Assembly (NCBI GenBank): GCA_963844575.1
Contig: CAWJOU010000005.1
Span: 1,984,001 to 2,048,000 of the forward strand
DNA: 64,000 nucleotides
Origin: DASZUK01 sp963844575
GTDB taxonomy: Bacteria > Actinomycetota > Acidimicrobiia > Acidimicrobiales > RAAP-2
Direction of reading: 5' to 3'
Shown here: one piece after another, positions 31,513 through 39,158 of the stretch
How positions within the stretch are numbered: position 1 is the stretch's first letter
Layout of the letters: each line of letters starts with the position of its first letter
Made by a program: the position numbers and the translations under genes
The notes under the pieces: generated by a model
What the model saw: only the letters and a program-made list of their open reading frames with translations
Databases searched by the model: none
What the model was told of the DNA's origin: nothing

Positions 31513-32121
31513 CTAATGTGATGGGCGAGGAACTTCTGGAGGCGGCTCGATCCACATTTTGATCCTTAGCCTTTTTCGCCTTCTCTTCGGAGGATCAAGT
31601 ATCTGAACGCAGCGGTTTCTGATCGTGGTTCCACCCTGAGCCCAGGAAGCATCCAATTGGTAGTTCGCATAACTCTGATCGCCACGCTCGGCGGGCCAGA
31701 ACATCAGCCACTTATCTAAGCCTTCGCGCATGGTCTGGTAGCCGTTATCGGCTTCTGCATCAGCAAGGATCGTAATCTCGGTATGCGCTTCCTTAAGATA
31801 TTGGGAATGCACTCCTTTCATACGTTCCCGCTCTGCGTCCCAGTGTCGTTGTCCCTCGACCGGATTTGAGTCCCAGCCCGAGGGAAGGTTCCACTGGGGA
31901 TGACTTCTTAGCTTTCGAATCAAGGCGTTGGCCGCATCTTCTCGCCTCTCGGCAATGCGTTGACGACGGCCACTTCGGTGAGCGACCCGTGGCTGAACGA
32001 TCGTAGCTAGCAATATGGGCAGCAATACCGATACAACGATGGCAATTATGGACAACGCGAGAGGGACCGTACTGCTCTTTGTGGACTGCGCAGAGCCAGC
32101 GGCAACAAGGAGCGTCAGCAT
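31513..32121 (-). CDS. Membrane protein with long cytoplasmic domain, unknown function
   Basis: 202 aa. One or two N-terminal hydrophobic segments (about residues 1-12 and 18-42) are followed by a basic helix RVAHRSGRRQRIAERREDAA and a soluble domain rich in Trp and charged residues. No catalytic motif is recognised. Codon use is closer to random than in the conserved genes around it. It lies downstream of the YedK gene in the same direction with a roughly 100-bp gap. The function is not known to me. Confidence 0.65.
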   Translation of the reverse strand: MLTLLVAAGSAQSTKSSTVPLALSIIAIVVSVLLPILLATIVQPRVAHRSGRRQRIAERREDAANALIRKLRSHPQWNLPSGWDSNPVEGQRHWDAERERMKGVHSQYLKEAHTEITILADAEADNGYQTMREGLDKWLMFWPAERGDQSYANYQLDASWAQGGTTIRNRCVQILDPPKRRRKRLRIKMWIEPPPEVPRPSH

Positions 32122-32219
32122 GGCAAAACTCTATCTTTTGAGCCTGCTTCGAGAATGGGCGTCGAACACATGGGCGATGGCCCAGATGTCCTCGCGATCC
32201 CCCGCGAAGAGCCAGTCCT

Positions 32220-32945
32220 TCAGGAGACCAGTCTGCCAACCTCGTCCGTAGGCAGGACGAGGTTGGCGTCATCGTTGCGTGCGTTCCCGACCCGACGGTC
32301 GACGGGATAGCGGCCGAGGGTCCCCTCCGTCGCCGGCCGCAGCAGGGGGAGCAGCTCCTCCTGGTGTGCGGCCGGGTCGACCCAGATGGACCGGGTGTCT
32401 GGATTGAGGACCACCGGCATCCGGTCGTGGATGCCCGCCATGTCCGGACCGTCGCCGGCCGTGATGATGGTGCAGGTGCGGACCCAATCCTCCTGGCCGC
32501 CGGGTTCGAGGGCGCCCTTCCACCAGCCCCACAGGCCGGCGAAGGTCACGGGGCCGCCATCCTGGCGGGTGAAGTAGTAGGGCTGGCGGAGTTTGCCGAC
32601 CTTCTTCCACTCGTAGAAGCCGTCGACCACGACCGCTACCCGCTTCGAGGCGAAGGCCGATCGGAAGGCCGGACGCTCGGCCACCGTCTCGGCCCGGGCG
32701 TTGAACATCTTGGAGCCGGTGGAGAGGGCGGCCCTTGGCGGCACCAGGCCCCATCGGTAGGGGTGGAGGACGGTGGGCTTGTCACCGGCGTCGTCCTTCC
32801 CCGGCGGGGTCAACCCCAGTAGGTCCATGGTGGGTGCCACGTTCCAGTGCGGCTCGAAGCTCTCGGCTACGTCGGCGCCGAGACCGGCGTCGAGGAGTCG
32901 GGCCAACCGGTCGGGCGGGGTGTAGAGGGCGACTCGGCCGCACAT
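32220..32945 (-). CDS. yedK: SOS response-associated YedK/HMCES family protein (abasic-site sensor)
   Basis: 241 aa from the ATG at 32943-32945. After removal of Met1 the catalytic Cys is N-terminal (MCGRVALY), and the family landmarks follow: WNVAPT, RWGLVPPRA, FNARAETV, VVDGFYEWKK (catalytic Glu) and AGIHDRMPVVL (His). The protein covalently captures abasic sites in single-stranded DNA and prevents strand breaks at replication. It is divergent from the mutasome operon, with a LexA box in the 70 bp between them, so both units may be DNA-damage induced. Confidence 0.92.
   Translation of the reverse strand: MCGRVALYTPPDRLARLLDAGLGADVAESFEPHWNVAPTMDLLGLTPPGKDDAGDKPTVLHPYRWGLVPPRAALSTGSKMFNARAETVAERPAFRSAFASKRVAVVVDGFYEWKKVGKLRQPYYFTRQDGGPVTFAGLWGWWKGALEPGGQEDWVRTCTIITAGDGPDMAGIHDRMPVVLNPDTRSIWVDPAAHQEELLPLLRPATEGTLGRYPVDRRVGNARNDDANLVLPTDEVGRLVS
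32235..32267 (-). terminator. Terminator-like hairpin inside the 3' end of the YedK gene
   Basis: A perfect 13-bp stem, GCCAACCTCGTCC / GGACGAGGTTGGC (32235-32247 and 32255-32267), with a 7-base loop GTAGGCA. It overlaps codons near the C-terminus, 13 bases before the stop codon. No U-run follows, as is often the case in high-GC genomes. It would separate the YedK transcript from the membrane protein gene downstream. Confidence 0.5.
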
Positions 32946-33008
32946 TCTTCCAGGGTAGGAGGCCGAACCCGATCGCGGATGCGGGCGGCCCATCTTGCCG
33001 GTACGGTA

Positions 33009-33022
33009 CGAACGTATGTTCG
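33009..33022. promoter_or_regulatory. LexA (SOS) box between yedK and imuA'
   Basis: CGAACGTATGTTCG is a perfect palindromic match to the actinobacterial SOS-box pattern CGAAC-N4-GTTCG. It overlaps the imuA' ATG (33016-33018). LexA bound here would block transcription directly. A -10-like TACGGT lies at 33002-33007, which would start the transcript at about the A of the ATG, giving a leaderless mRNA. No clear -35 is seen. Confidence 0.85.
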
Positions 33023-33690
33023 CTCCTTCCACCCGCCAGTCCGTCGACCCCAGGACCCTGAAGGCCCTCGGCGAGCGGGTCCGTCCGATCGCCGAGGCCC
33101 GGGCCAGGCGCCTGCCGGTGACCGCCTCCTTTCGGGACCTGCTGCCGGGGGGTCTGCGCCGCGGCACGACCGTCGGGGTGACGGCCGACGAGGCCGGCGG
33201 CGGCACCACCCTGGCCCTGTCCCTGGTGGCCGCCGCCTCCCAGGCCGGTTCGTGGTGCGCTGTAGTCGGCATTCCGGATCTCGGGGCCCCGGCGGCTGAG
33301 CAGCTCGGGGTGGACCTCAATCGCCTGGTCTGCGTGCCCTGCCCCGGTGTCCAATGGGCCCCGGCGATTGCCGACCTGATCGAGGGGGTCGACGTGGTCA
33401 TCCTGCGACCGCCTCCCCACGTCAAGGGAGCCCTGGTCGGCCGGCTGGTGGCCCGGCTGCGGGACCGCAGGGCCGTCCTGGTCGTGGTCGACGAGGGCGG
33501 GCGGTGGCCCGAGTCCTACGACGTCCACCTCCGGGTGGAGACGGCGCGGTGGGTGAGCATCGGTCCCGGCGAGGACTGCCTGCGTCGCCGGCTCGCCACC
33601 GTGTCGGCGGGGGGACGGCGTGAGAGGGGCCGGCGCCGCGCCGTCCAGTTCTGGCTCCCGGCCGGCTCGGCCGGGGTAGCCATCGCCTGA
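33016..33690 (+). CDS. imuA': ImuA'-like RecA-fold mutasome accessory protein
   Basis: 224 aa from the ATG at 33016; an upstream TTG at 32995 would place the LexA box inside the gene and is disfavoured. It has a truncated RecA-like fold with a degenerate Walker A region (ADEAGGGTTLALSLVAAAS), and AVLVVVDEGGRWPES as the Walker B region. Actinobacterial ImuA' bridges damage-induced mutagenesis factors with ImuB and DnaE2. The gene order and the LexA box make the assignment secure despite weak sequence conservation. Confidence 0.84.
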   Translation: MFAPSTRQSVDPRTLKALGERVRPIAEARARRLPVTASFRDLLPGGLRRGTTVGVTADEAGGGTTLALSLVAAASQAGSWCAVVGIPDLGAPAAEQLGVDLNRLVCVPCPGVQWAPAIADLIEGVDVVILRPPPHVKGALVGRLVARLRDRRAVLVVVDEGGRWPESYDVHLRVETARWVSIGPGEDCLRRRLATVSAGGRRERGRRRAVQFWLPAGSAGVAIA

Positions 33691-33699
33691 GGCGGCCCG

Positions 33700-34779
33700 G
33701 TGGATCGGCTGCTGGTGGTGCGCTGCCGCGACCTCCTCGAACTGGACGAGGGGGGAGGGAAGCTCCGGCGGTTCGCCCGGGTCCACGACGTCGTCCGCGC
33801 CTTCTGCCCGTGGGTGACCGTGGTCCGGGCCGGCATTTGCAGCCTGCCCGCCCGCGGCCCGGCCCGGTTCTTCGGGGGCGAGGAGACCCTGGTGGAGCGC
33901 ATCTCCGCCGCTGTCTCGGTGGTCGAGGAGACCTCCGTCGAGGTGGGCATCGCCGACGGGCTGTTCGCCGCTGACCTGGCCGCCCAGGCCGGGGTAGTGG
34001 TGCCGCCGGGGGAGACCCCGGCCTTCCTCGCCCCCTGGCCGTTGGCCGTCCTGGGGCGCCTCGACCTCGACGGTCTGCTGCGCAGGCTCGGCCTTGAGAC
34101 CGTGGGAGCCTTCGCCGCCCTTCCCGAGCGCCACGTGCTTGGCCGCCTGGGGTCCGACGGCGTGGCCTGCCACCGGGTGGCCCGTGGCCTCGATGGGGAG
34201 CTGGCCGGTCAGCGTCTTCCCGGCACCGCCATTTCCATGGCCGCCTTGGCCGAGACGGCACCGCCTCCGACCACCCAGGAGGACTTCTGGGCCGGGCGAC
34301 AGGACGACCTGCGAGCGGCCCGGGCGCTGGCCGGCCTGCAGCGCCTTTTGGGGCCCGAGGCGGTCCAGGTGGTGCGTCGAGAGGGTGGGCGCAGCCCCGA
34401 GGCCGAGATGCGCTTCGTCACCTGGTCTCCGGTCGACACCCTGGTACCGGCCATTCCCTCCCGGCCGTGGCCGGGGCACCTCCCGTCCCCGGCCCCCGCC
34501 TTGGTCCACCGCCAGCTGCTGGCCGTCGAGCTGGCCGGGGCGGGCGGCCCGGTGACGGTCTCCGCCCGCGGCGAGCTGAGTGCCGCACCCGAGCGCCTGT
34601 CGATCGCAGGCGACCGGTGGACGCCGGTGGTGGCCTGGGCCGGGCCATGGCCGGCCTGGGAACGCTGGTGGCGTCCGAGCCGCCGGCGGGTGGTCCACCT
34701 CCAGGTGGTCACCGCCGGCCCGGCCCACCTGCTGCGGATCGAGCGGGGGACTTGGTGGCTGGTCGCCACCTACGACTGA
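33700..34779 (+). CDS. imuB: ImuB-like Y-family polymerase homolog, short N-terminus
   Basis: 359 aa from the GTG at 33700. It contains the finger/palm remnant and the little-finger region of Y-family proteins: VEVGIADGLFAADLAAQAG, LRRLGLETVGAFAALPERHV (helix-hairpin-helix) and a final RLSIAGDRWTPV. Compared with the roughly 500-aa ImuB of mycobacteria, about 100 N-terminal residues are missing, including the first palm strand with its would-be metal ligand. ImuB is catalytically inactive anyway and works as a hub binding the sliding clamp, ImuA' and DnaE2. It sits 9 bp after imuA' and 12 bp before dnaE2. Confidence 0.87.
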   Translation: MDRLLVVRCRDLLELDEGGGKLRRFARVHDVVRAFCPWVTVVRAGICSLPARGPARFFGGEETLVERISAAVSVVEETSVEVGIADGLFAADLAAQAGVVVPPGETPAFLAPWPLAVLGRLDLDGLLRRLGLETVGAFAALPERHVLGRLGSDGVACHRVARGLDGELAGQRLPGTAISMAALAETAPPPTTQEDFWAGRQDDLRAARALAGLQRLLGPEAVQVVRREGGRSPEAEMRFVTWSPVDTLVPAIPSRPWPGHLPSPAPALVHRQLLAVELAGAGGPVTVSARGELSAAPERLSIAGDRWTPVVAWAGPWPAWERWWRPSRRRVVHLQVVTAGPAHLLRIERGTWWLVATYD

Positions 34780-34791
34780 CGAGGTAATTCA

Positions 34792-37700
34792 GTGAGTTAC
34801 GCCGAGCTGCACTGCCATTCCAACTTCTCCTTTCTTGACGGGGCCTCCCACCCCGAAGAGCTGGCCGCCGAGGCGGCCCGGTTGGGGCTGTCGGCCCTGG
34901 CCCTCACCGACCATGACGGCCTCTACGGGGTGGTCCGCTTCAGCGAGGCGGCCCGGACCGTCGGGCTGCCCACCGTCTTCGGCGCCGAACTCAGCCTGGC
35001 CCCGGCTGCTCCCCGCACGGGGGAGCCCGACCCGGGCGGGCACCACCTGGTCATCTTGGCCCGGGACCCCGAGGGCTACCGGCGCTTGAGCGTCGCCCTG
35101 GCCGACGCCCATCTCGCTGGCGGAGAGAAGGGCAAGCCGGTCTTCGGTCTGGACGCCCTGGCCGAGCAGGCCGGGGGGCACTGGCAGGTGCTGACGGCCT
35201 GCCGTAAGGGGGCAGTGCCGGCGGCCATGGTCGAGCGGGGACCGACGGCCGCCCGGGACGAGCTGCGGGGGCTCGTCGAGCGGTTCGGCGCCGACCGGGT
35301 GGCCGTCGAGCTGTTCGACCACGGGGACCCGGTCGACTGGGCCCGCAACGAGGGCCTGGGCCGTTTGGCCGTCGAGGAAGGGGTGGGCTACCTGGCGACG
35401 GGCAACGTCCACTACCACCGACCCGGGCGCTTCCCCCTGGCCACGGCCCTGGCCGCCGTCAGGGCCCGCCGCACCCTGGACGAGCTGGAGGGGTGGCTGC
35501 CGGCCGGAGCCGGGGCCATGCTCCGCTCGCCGGCCGAGCAGACTCGCCGCTTTGCCCGGTGGCCCGGGGCGGTCGAGCGGGCGGGGGAGCTGGGCGAGGA
35601 CTGTGCCTTCGACCTTCACCTGATCGCCCCCCGGCTGCCGGACTTCCCCGTACCCGAGGGGTTCACCGAGCAGACCTGGCTGGTGGAGCTGGTCCGGCGG
35701 GGGGCCACCGAACGCTACGGACCGAGGGAGCGCCCCCGGGTGGCTGGGGCCTGGGGCCGGCTCGACCACGAGCTGGCGGTCATCGGGAGCCTGGGCTTCG
35801 CCGGCTACTTCCTGACCGTGTGGGACATCACCGAGTTCTGCCGGCGGGAGGACATCTTGTGCCAGGGCCGGGGTTCGGCGGCCACCAGCGCGGCGTGCTT
35901 CGCCCTAGGCATCACCAACGTCGATGCCGTTCGGCTCGACCTCCTCTTCGAACGGTTCTTGAGCCCGGCCCGGGACGGTCCGCCGGACATCGACGTGGAC
36001 TTCGAGTCCGGACGCCGGGAGGAGGTCATCCAGTACGTCTATGCCCGCTATGGAAGGCGCAACGCCGCCCAGGTGGCCAACGTCATCTGCTACCAGCCCC
36101 GCTCGGCCATCCGGGACCTGGGGAAGGCCCTGGGCCACGACGTCGATGAGGTCGACGGCTGGGCCAAGGGTACCGACCGTGGCCAGACCATTGGCGGTGA
36201 GGGGGGACTCCCGCCACTGGTGGGGCGCCTGGTCTCCGAGGCCCTCGACTTCCCCCGCCACCTCGGTATCCACTCGGGGGGCATGGTCATTTGCGACCGC
36301 CCGGTGGTGGAGGTCTGCCCGGTGGAGTGGGCCCGGATGCCCGGCCGCACCGTGCTCCAGTGGGACAAGGACGACTGCGCGGCGGCCGGGCTGGTGAAGT
36401 TCGACCTGCTGGGCCTCGGGATGCTGGAGGCTCTTCACCACATGGTTGATCTGGTGGCCGAGTTCCACGGCGAGACCGTCGATCTCGGCCAGCTGCCCCA
36501 GGAGGATGCCGTCTACGACCTGCTCTGCCGGGCCGACACGGTCGGGGTCTTCCAGGTGGAGAGCCGGGCCCAGATGGGGACCCTTCCTAGGGTCCAGCCT
36601 CGCTGCTTCTACGACCTGGCCATCGAGGTGGCGCTGATCCGGCCGGGCCCGATCCAGGGCAACGCCGTGCACCCGTACATCAGGCGGCGGCGGGGGGAGG
36701 AGGAGGTCACCTACCTCCACCCGCTCATGGAGGCCGCCTTGAAACGGACGCTCGGGGTGCCGCTCTTCCAGGAGCAGCTGATGGAGATCGCCATCGGGGT
36801 GGCCGGGTTCTCGGCCACCGAGGCCGACGAGCTCCGCCAGGCCATGAGCGCCAAGCGGTCCGAGGCTCGTATGGAGCGGCTCCGGGGCCGGCTCTTCGCC
36901 GGAATGGCTGCCAGGGGGGTCAGCACCGAGATCGCCGAGCAGGTCTACGAGAGCCTGAAGGCATTCGCCGCCTTCGGTTTCCCCGAGTCCCACTCGATCG
37001 CCTTCGCCCACCTGGTGTACTCCACCGCCTGGTTCAAGGTGCACTACCCGGCCGCCTTCACCGGCGGCCTGCTGAACGCCCAGCCGATGGGCTTCTGGTC
37101 GCCCCAGTCGCTTGTCGCCGACGCCAAGCGGCACGGCGTGGACGTCCGCCGCCCCGACGTCCAGCGGAGCCGGGCGGGGGCCACGCTGGAGGACGGCGGC
37201 TCCATCATCCGACTCGGGCTCGGGCCTGTGCGGGGGCTGGGCGAATCGGCCGCCCAGCGGGTCGCCGACGGCCAGCCGTGGCGCAGCATGGACGACCTGG
37301 TCCGTAGGGCCGGAATTACCCAAGGTCAGCTGGAATCGCTGGCCATGACCGGGGCCCTGCGGTTCCTGCCCGACCAGCCTCCGGACGGGGGCCGGCGGAC
37401 GCTCGTCTGGCAGGCGGGGGCGGCGGCGCAGGCCACCCCGGACCGGCTTCCCGGCATCACCACGGGCATGGAGGTCCCCGATCTTCCTGAGCCCACCCCG
37501 TGGGAGGACGTGGCCGATGACCTCTGGTCGATGGGGGTCACGCCGGACCGTACGGCGATCGAGCTGGCCAGGCCGGCACTGAAGGAACGGGGGGTGGTGT
37601 CGGCGGCGGACCTCGGGGCGATTTCGGGAAACCGGCGGGTGAGCGTGGCCGGCATCGTCACCCACCGCCAGCAGCCCGAGAGCGCCAAAGGCGCCGTGTT

Positions 37701-37908
37701 CTTGAACCTGGAGGACGAGACCGGGATGGTGAACGTCATCTTCTCCAAGGGGGCGTGGGTGCGATGGCGGCCGGTGGCCCGCCACTCCCCGGCGCTGATC
37801 GTCCGGGGCACCCTTGAGCGGCAGTACGGCGCGCTCGCCCTCGTGGCGGAGAAGGTGGAGGCTGTAACCCTGATCGGTGGTTCACCGGCGTCGAGGGACT
37901 TCCGGTGA
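34792..37908 (+). CDS. dnaE2: Error-prone DNA polymerase III alpha subunit DnaE2
   Basis: 1038 aa from the GTG at 34792. The N-terminal PHP domain (ELHCHSNFSFLDGA, then LTDHDGLYGVV) precedes the palm and catalytic aspartates in PPDIDVDFE (about residues 397-405). Family blocks GRGSAATSAACFALGIT, GIHSGGMVIC, FDLLGLGML and IRPGPIQGNAVHPYIRRR follow. The C-terminus has an OB-fold (VSVAGIVTHRQQPESAKGAV). It is the polymerase that carries out translesion synthesis and induced mutagenesis in the SOS response, coupled with ImuA' and ImuB. Confidence 0.97.
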   Translation: MSYAELHCHSNFSFLDGASHPEELAAEAARLGLSALALTDHDGLYGVVRFSEAARTVGLPTVFGAELSLAPAAPRTGEPDPGGHHLVILARDPEGYRRLSVALADAHLAGGEKGKPVFGLDALAEQAGGHWQVLTACRKGAVPAAMVERGPTAARDELRGLVERFGADRVAVELFDHGDPVDWARNEGLGRLAVEEGVGYLATGNVHYHRPGRFPLATALAAVRARRTLDELEGWLPAGAGAMLRSPAEQTRRFARWPGAVERAGELGEDCAFDLHLIAPRLPDFPVPEGFTEQTWLVELVRRGATERYGPRERPRVAGAWGRLDHELAVIGSLGFAGYFLTVWDITEFCRREDILCQGRGSAATSAACFALGITNVDAVRLDLLFERFLSPARDGPPDIDVDFESGRREEVIQYVYARYGRRNAAQVANVICYQPRSAIRDLGKALGHDVDEVDGWAKGTDRGQTIGGEGGLPPLVGRLVSEALDFPRHLGIHSGGMVICDRPVVEVCPVEWARMPGRTVLQWDKDDCAAAGLVKFDLLGLGMLEALHHMVDLVAEFHGETVDLGQLPQEDAVYDLLCRADTVGVFQVESRAQMGTLPRVQPRCFYDLAIEVALIRPGPIQGNAVHPYIRRRRGEEEVTYLHPLMEAALKRTLGVPLFQEQLMEIAIGVAGFSATEADELRQAMSAKRSEARMERLRGRLFAGMAARGVSTEIAEQVYESLKAFAAFGFPESHSIAFAHLVYSTAWFKVHYPAAFTGGLLNAQPMGFWSPQSLVADAKRHGVDVRRPDVQRSRAGATLEDGGSIIRLGLGPVRGLGESAAQRVADGQPWRSMDDLVRRAGITQGQLESLAMTGALRFLPDQPPDGGRRTLVWQAGAAAQATPDRLPGITTGMEVPDLPEPTPWEDVADDLWSMGVTPDRTAIELARPALKERGVVSAADLGAISGNRRVSVAGIVTHRQQPESAKGAVFLNLEDETGMVNVIFSKGAWVRWRPVARHSPALIVRGTLERQYGALALVAEKVEAVTLIGGSPASRDFR

Positions 37909-38027
37909 TCTGTGGTCAGCTGGTCCAGCGACCGCTGAGCTCGAATCTCGGGGATTGTATGTTTGACAAACTCACCTCCGAAGGTGCAGGTCAGGAACGG
38001 GGATCGGAGTGGGAGTAGCGTCCGGCC

Positions 38028-38489
38028 ATGGTGCGAAAGCTGCTTCAGCCCGGCTCCGTACTCATCTTGGACATTCTCTTGTGGATCGTCGCCGTGTTAC
38101 TTCCAACCAAAGGAAGGGTCGTCGCCGACGTGCATGTAGCCCTCTTTTTCTTGGCGGTTGTGCTTCTCGCGAGTTGGGTGTTGTGGCTGATCATCCCGCG
38201 AGGGCTACCCGAGGAACCGAAGCCACTGGCGAAGATTGACCCAAGTACGGGGGAAACGACGGTCTATACACACGTGGGCGGTCGCACGAACGCCAGCGTC
38301 ACCCCGCTCTTGGGGGGCGGGTGGAGTATCCACGCCGAGGGGGCGCAGCATTCGCCACTGGCGACGCGGTTTTGGTATCGGCAACCGCCCGATCGGGCAC
38401 TCCCGTTAGCGGGGAACGTCTTTGCCGAAGGCGACTACGACGCCCTGTCCAGGGAGTACGGGTGGCACAAGAAGCCCACAGCCCCATGA
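38028..38489 (+). CDS. Small two-helix membrane protein, unknown function
   Basis: 153 aa. Two hydrophobic helices (about residues 12-28 and 36-58) are followed by a soluble tail of about 90 residues with the phrase IDPSTGETTVYTHVGGR and ending HKKPTAP. No catalytic motif, no Cys pattern. The start ATG at 38028 lacks a strong ribosome binding site. It may be a standalone gene between the mutasome and the YjzC-like gene. The family is not recognised. Confidence 0.62.
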   Translation: MVRKLLQPGSVLILDILLWIVAVLLPTKGRVVADVHVALFFLAVVLLASWVLWLIIPRGLPEEPKPLAKIDPSTGETTVYTHVGGRTNASVTPLLGGGWSIHAEGAQHSPLATRFWYRQPPDRALPLAGNVFAEGDYDALSREYGWHKKPTAP

Positions 38490-38605
38490 CCAAGAGGACG
38501 CTAGTAAGTGCAGGTGGAAGGCTCGCTTTGGGTACAAAGGAGCTACACGCTCCCCTAAACGCGGCTCGAGGGCCAACCCGAAGGTCAGCCCTCGAACCGC
38601 ACCCC

Positions 38606-38803
38606 CTAAAGCCTCCCTGTGCCGTTCCCGTTGTTGGCGGCAATCACCAGACGGAATGTATAACCGGGCTTTGGTGTAGGAGGGAACCTGTGTCCGTAGA
38701 CGTTGGTCCTTTGTTTTCCTGTGTCCCGATCCTTGGCGTCGAGAATGGTATAGAGCCCCGATGCCGGTGTGCGTTGTCCAGGTCGGTACTTTCGATAACT
38801 CAT
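38606..38803 (-). CDS. YjzC-like small protein
   Basis: 65 aa from the ATG at 38801-38803, which has GAGAGG 7 bases upstream; a longer frame to 38896 includes the hairpin and is unlikely to be translated. The sequence pattern YRPGQRTPASGLYTILDAKD, then GHRFPPTPKPG, resembles the YjzC family of small Bacillus/Actinomycetota proteins (PG..AP.SG.Y and G..FPP). No function is established for the family. A hairpin lies in its leader (38825-38874). Confidence 0.62.
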   Translation of the reverse strand: MSYRKYRPGQRTPASGLYTILDAKDRDTGKQRTNVYGHRFPPTPKPGYTFRLVIAANNGNGTGRL

Positions 38804-38824
38804 TGGCAGACCTCTCTGCTCAGC

Positions 38825-38874
38825 GAGCCTCCCCGGTGGAAATGTATTTCGGACGATTGCCACCGGGGAGGCTC
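38825..38874 (-). promoter_or_regulatory. 15-bp stem hairpin upstream of the YjzC-like gene
   Basis: GAGCCTCCCCGGTGG (38825-38839) and its exact complement CCACCGGGGAGGCTC (38860-38874) enclose a 20-base loop. It lies 22 bases before the YjzC-like start on the minus strand. The 3' arm, read in that direction, contains GGGGAGG, a Shine-Dalgarno-like sequence held in the stem. It could be a terminator of antisense or upstream transcription, or an RNA control element for the gene. The rest of the 355-bp gap between the YjzC-like gene and the repeat-protein gene holds no other gene I can support. Confidence 0.6.
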
Positions 38875-39158
38875 TATCCATAGGCCAACTGGCCAAAACA
38901 CAATTTACTGGTGTAGTGACGACGTTGTCAACGAGTTTAGGGCTGAGGAGAATATGGTCTCTGTTGACGAATCATCCCGCTGCGTCCTGCGATACTTGAA
39001 CAGGGACGATATTGTGCGCACAGGTGCCTGAGGCAGACTATGAGTCCACAGGCGATAAGTGGGGTGCCACTGGGTGTGGCTCTCAGGCGGGCGGTCGTTC
39101 ACCCATCAGGTGGTCAATGGCCGAGGTCTACCATCGAGCAAAGAGGAGTGGACGTGGA

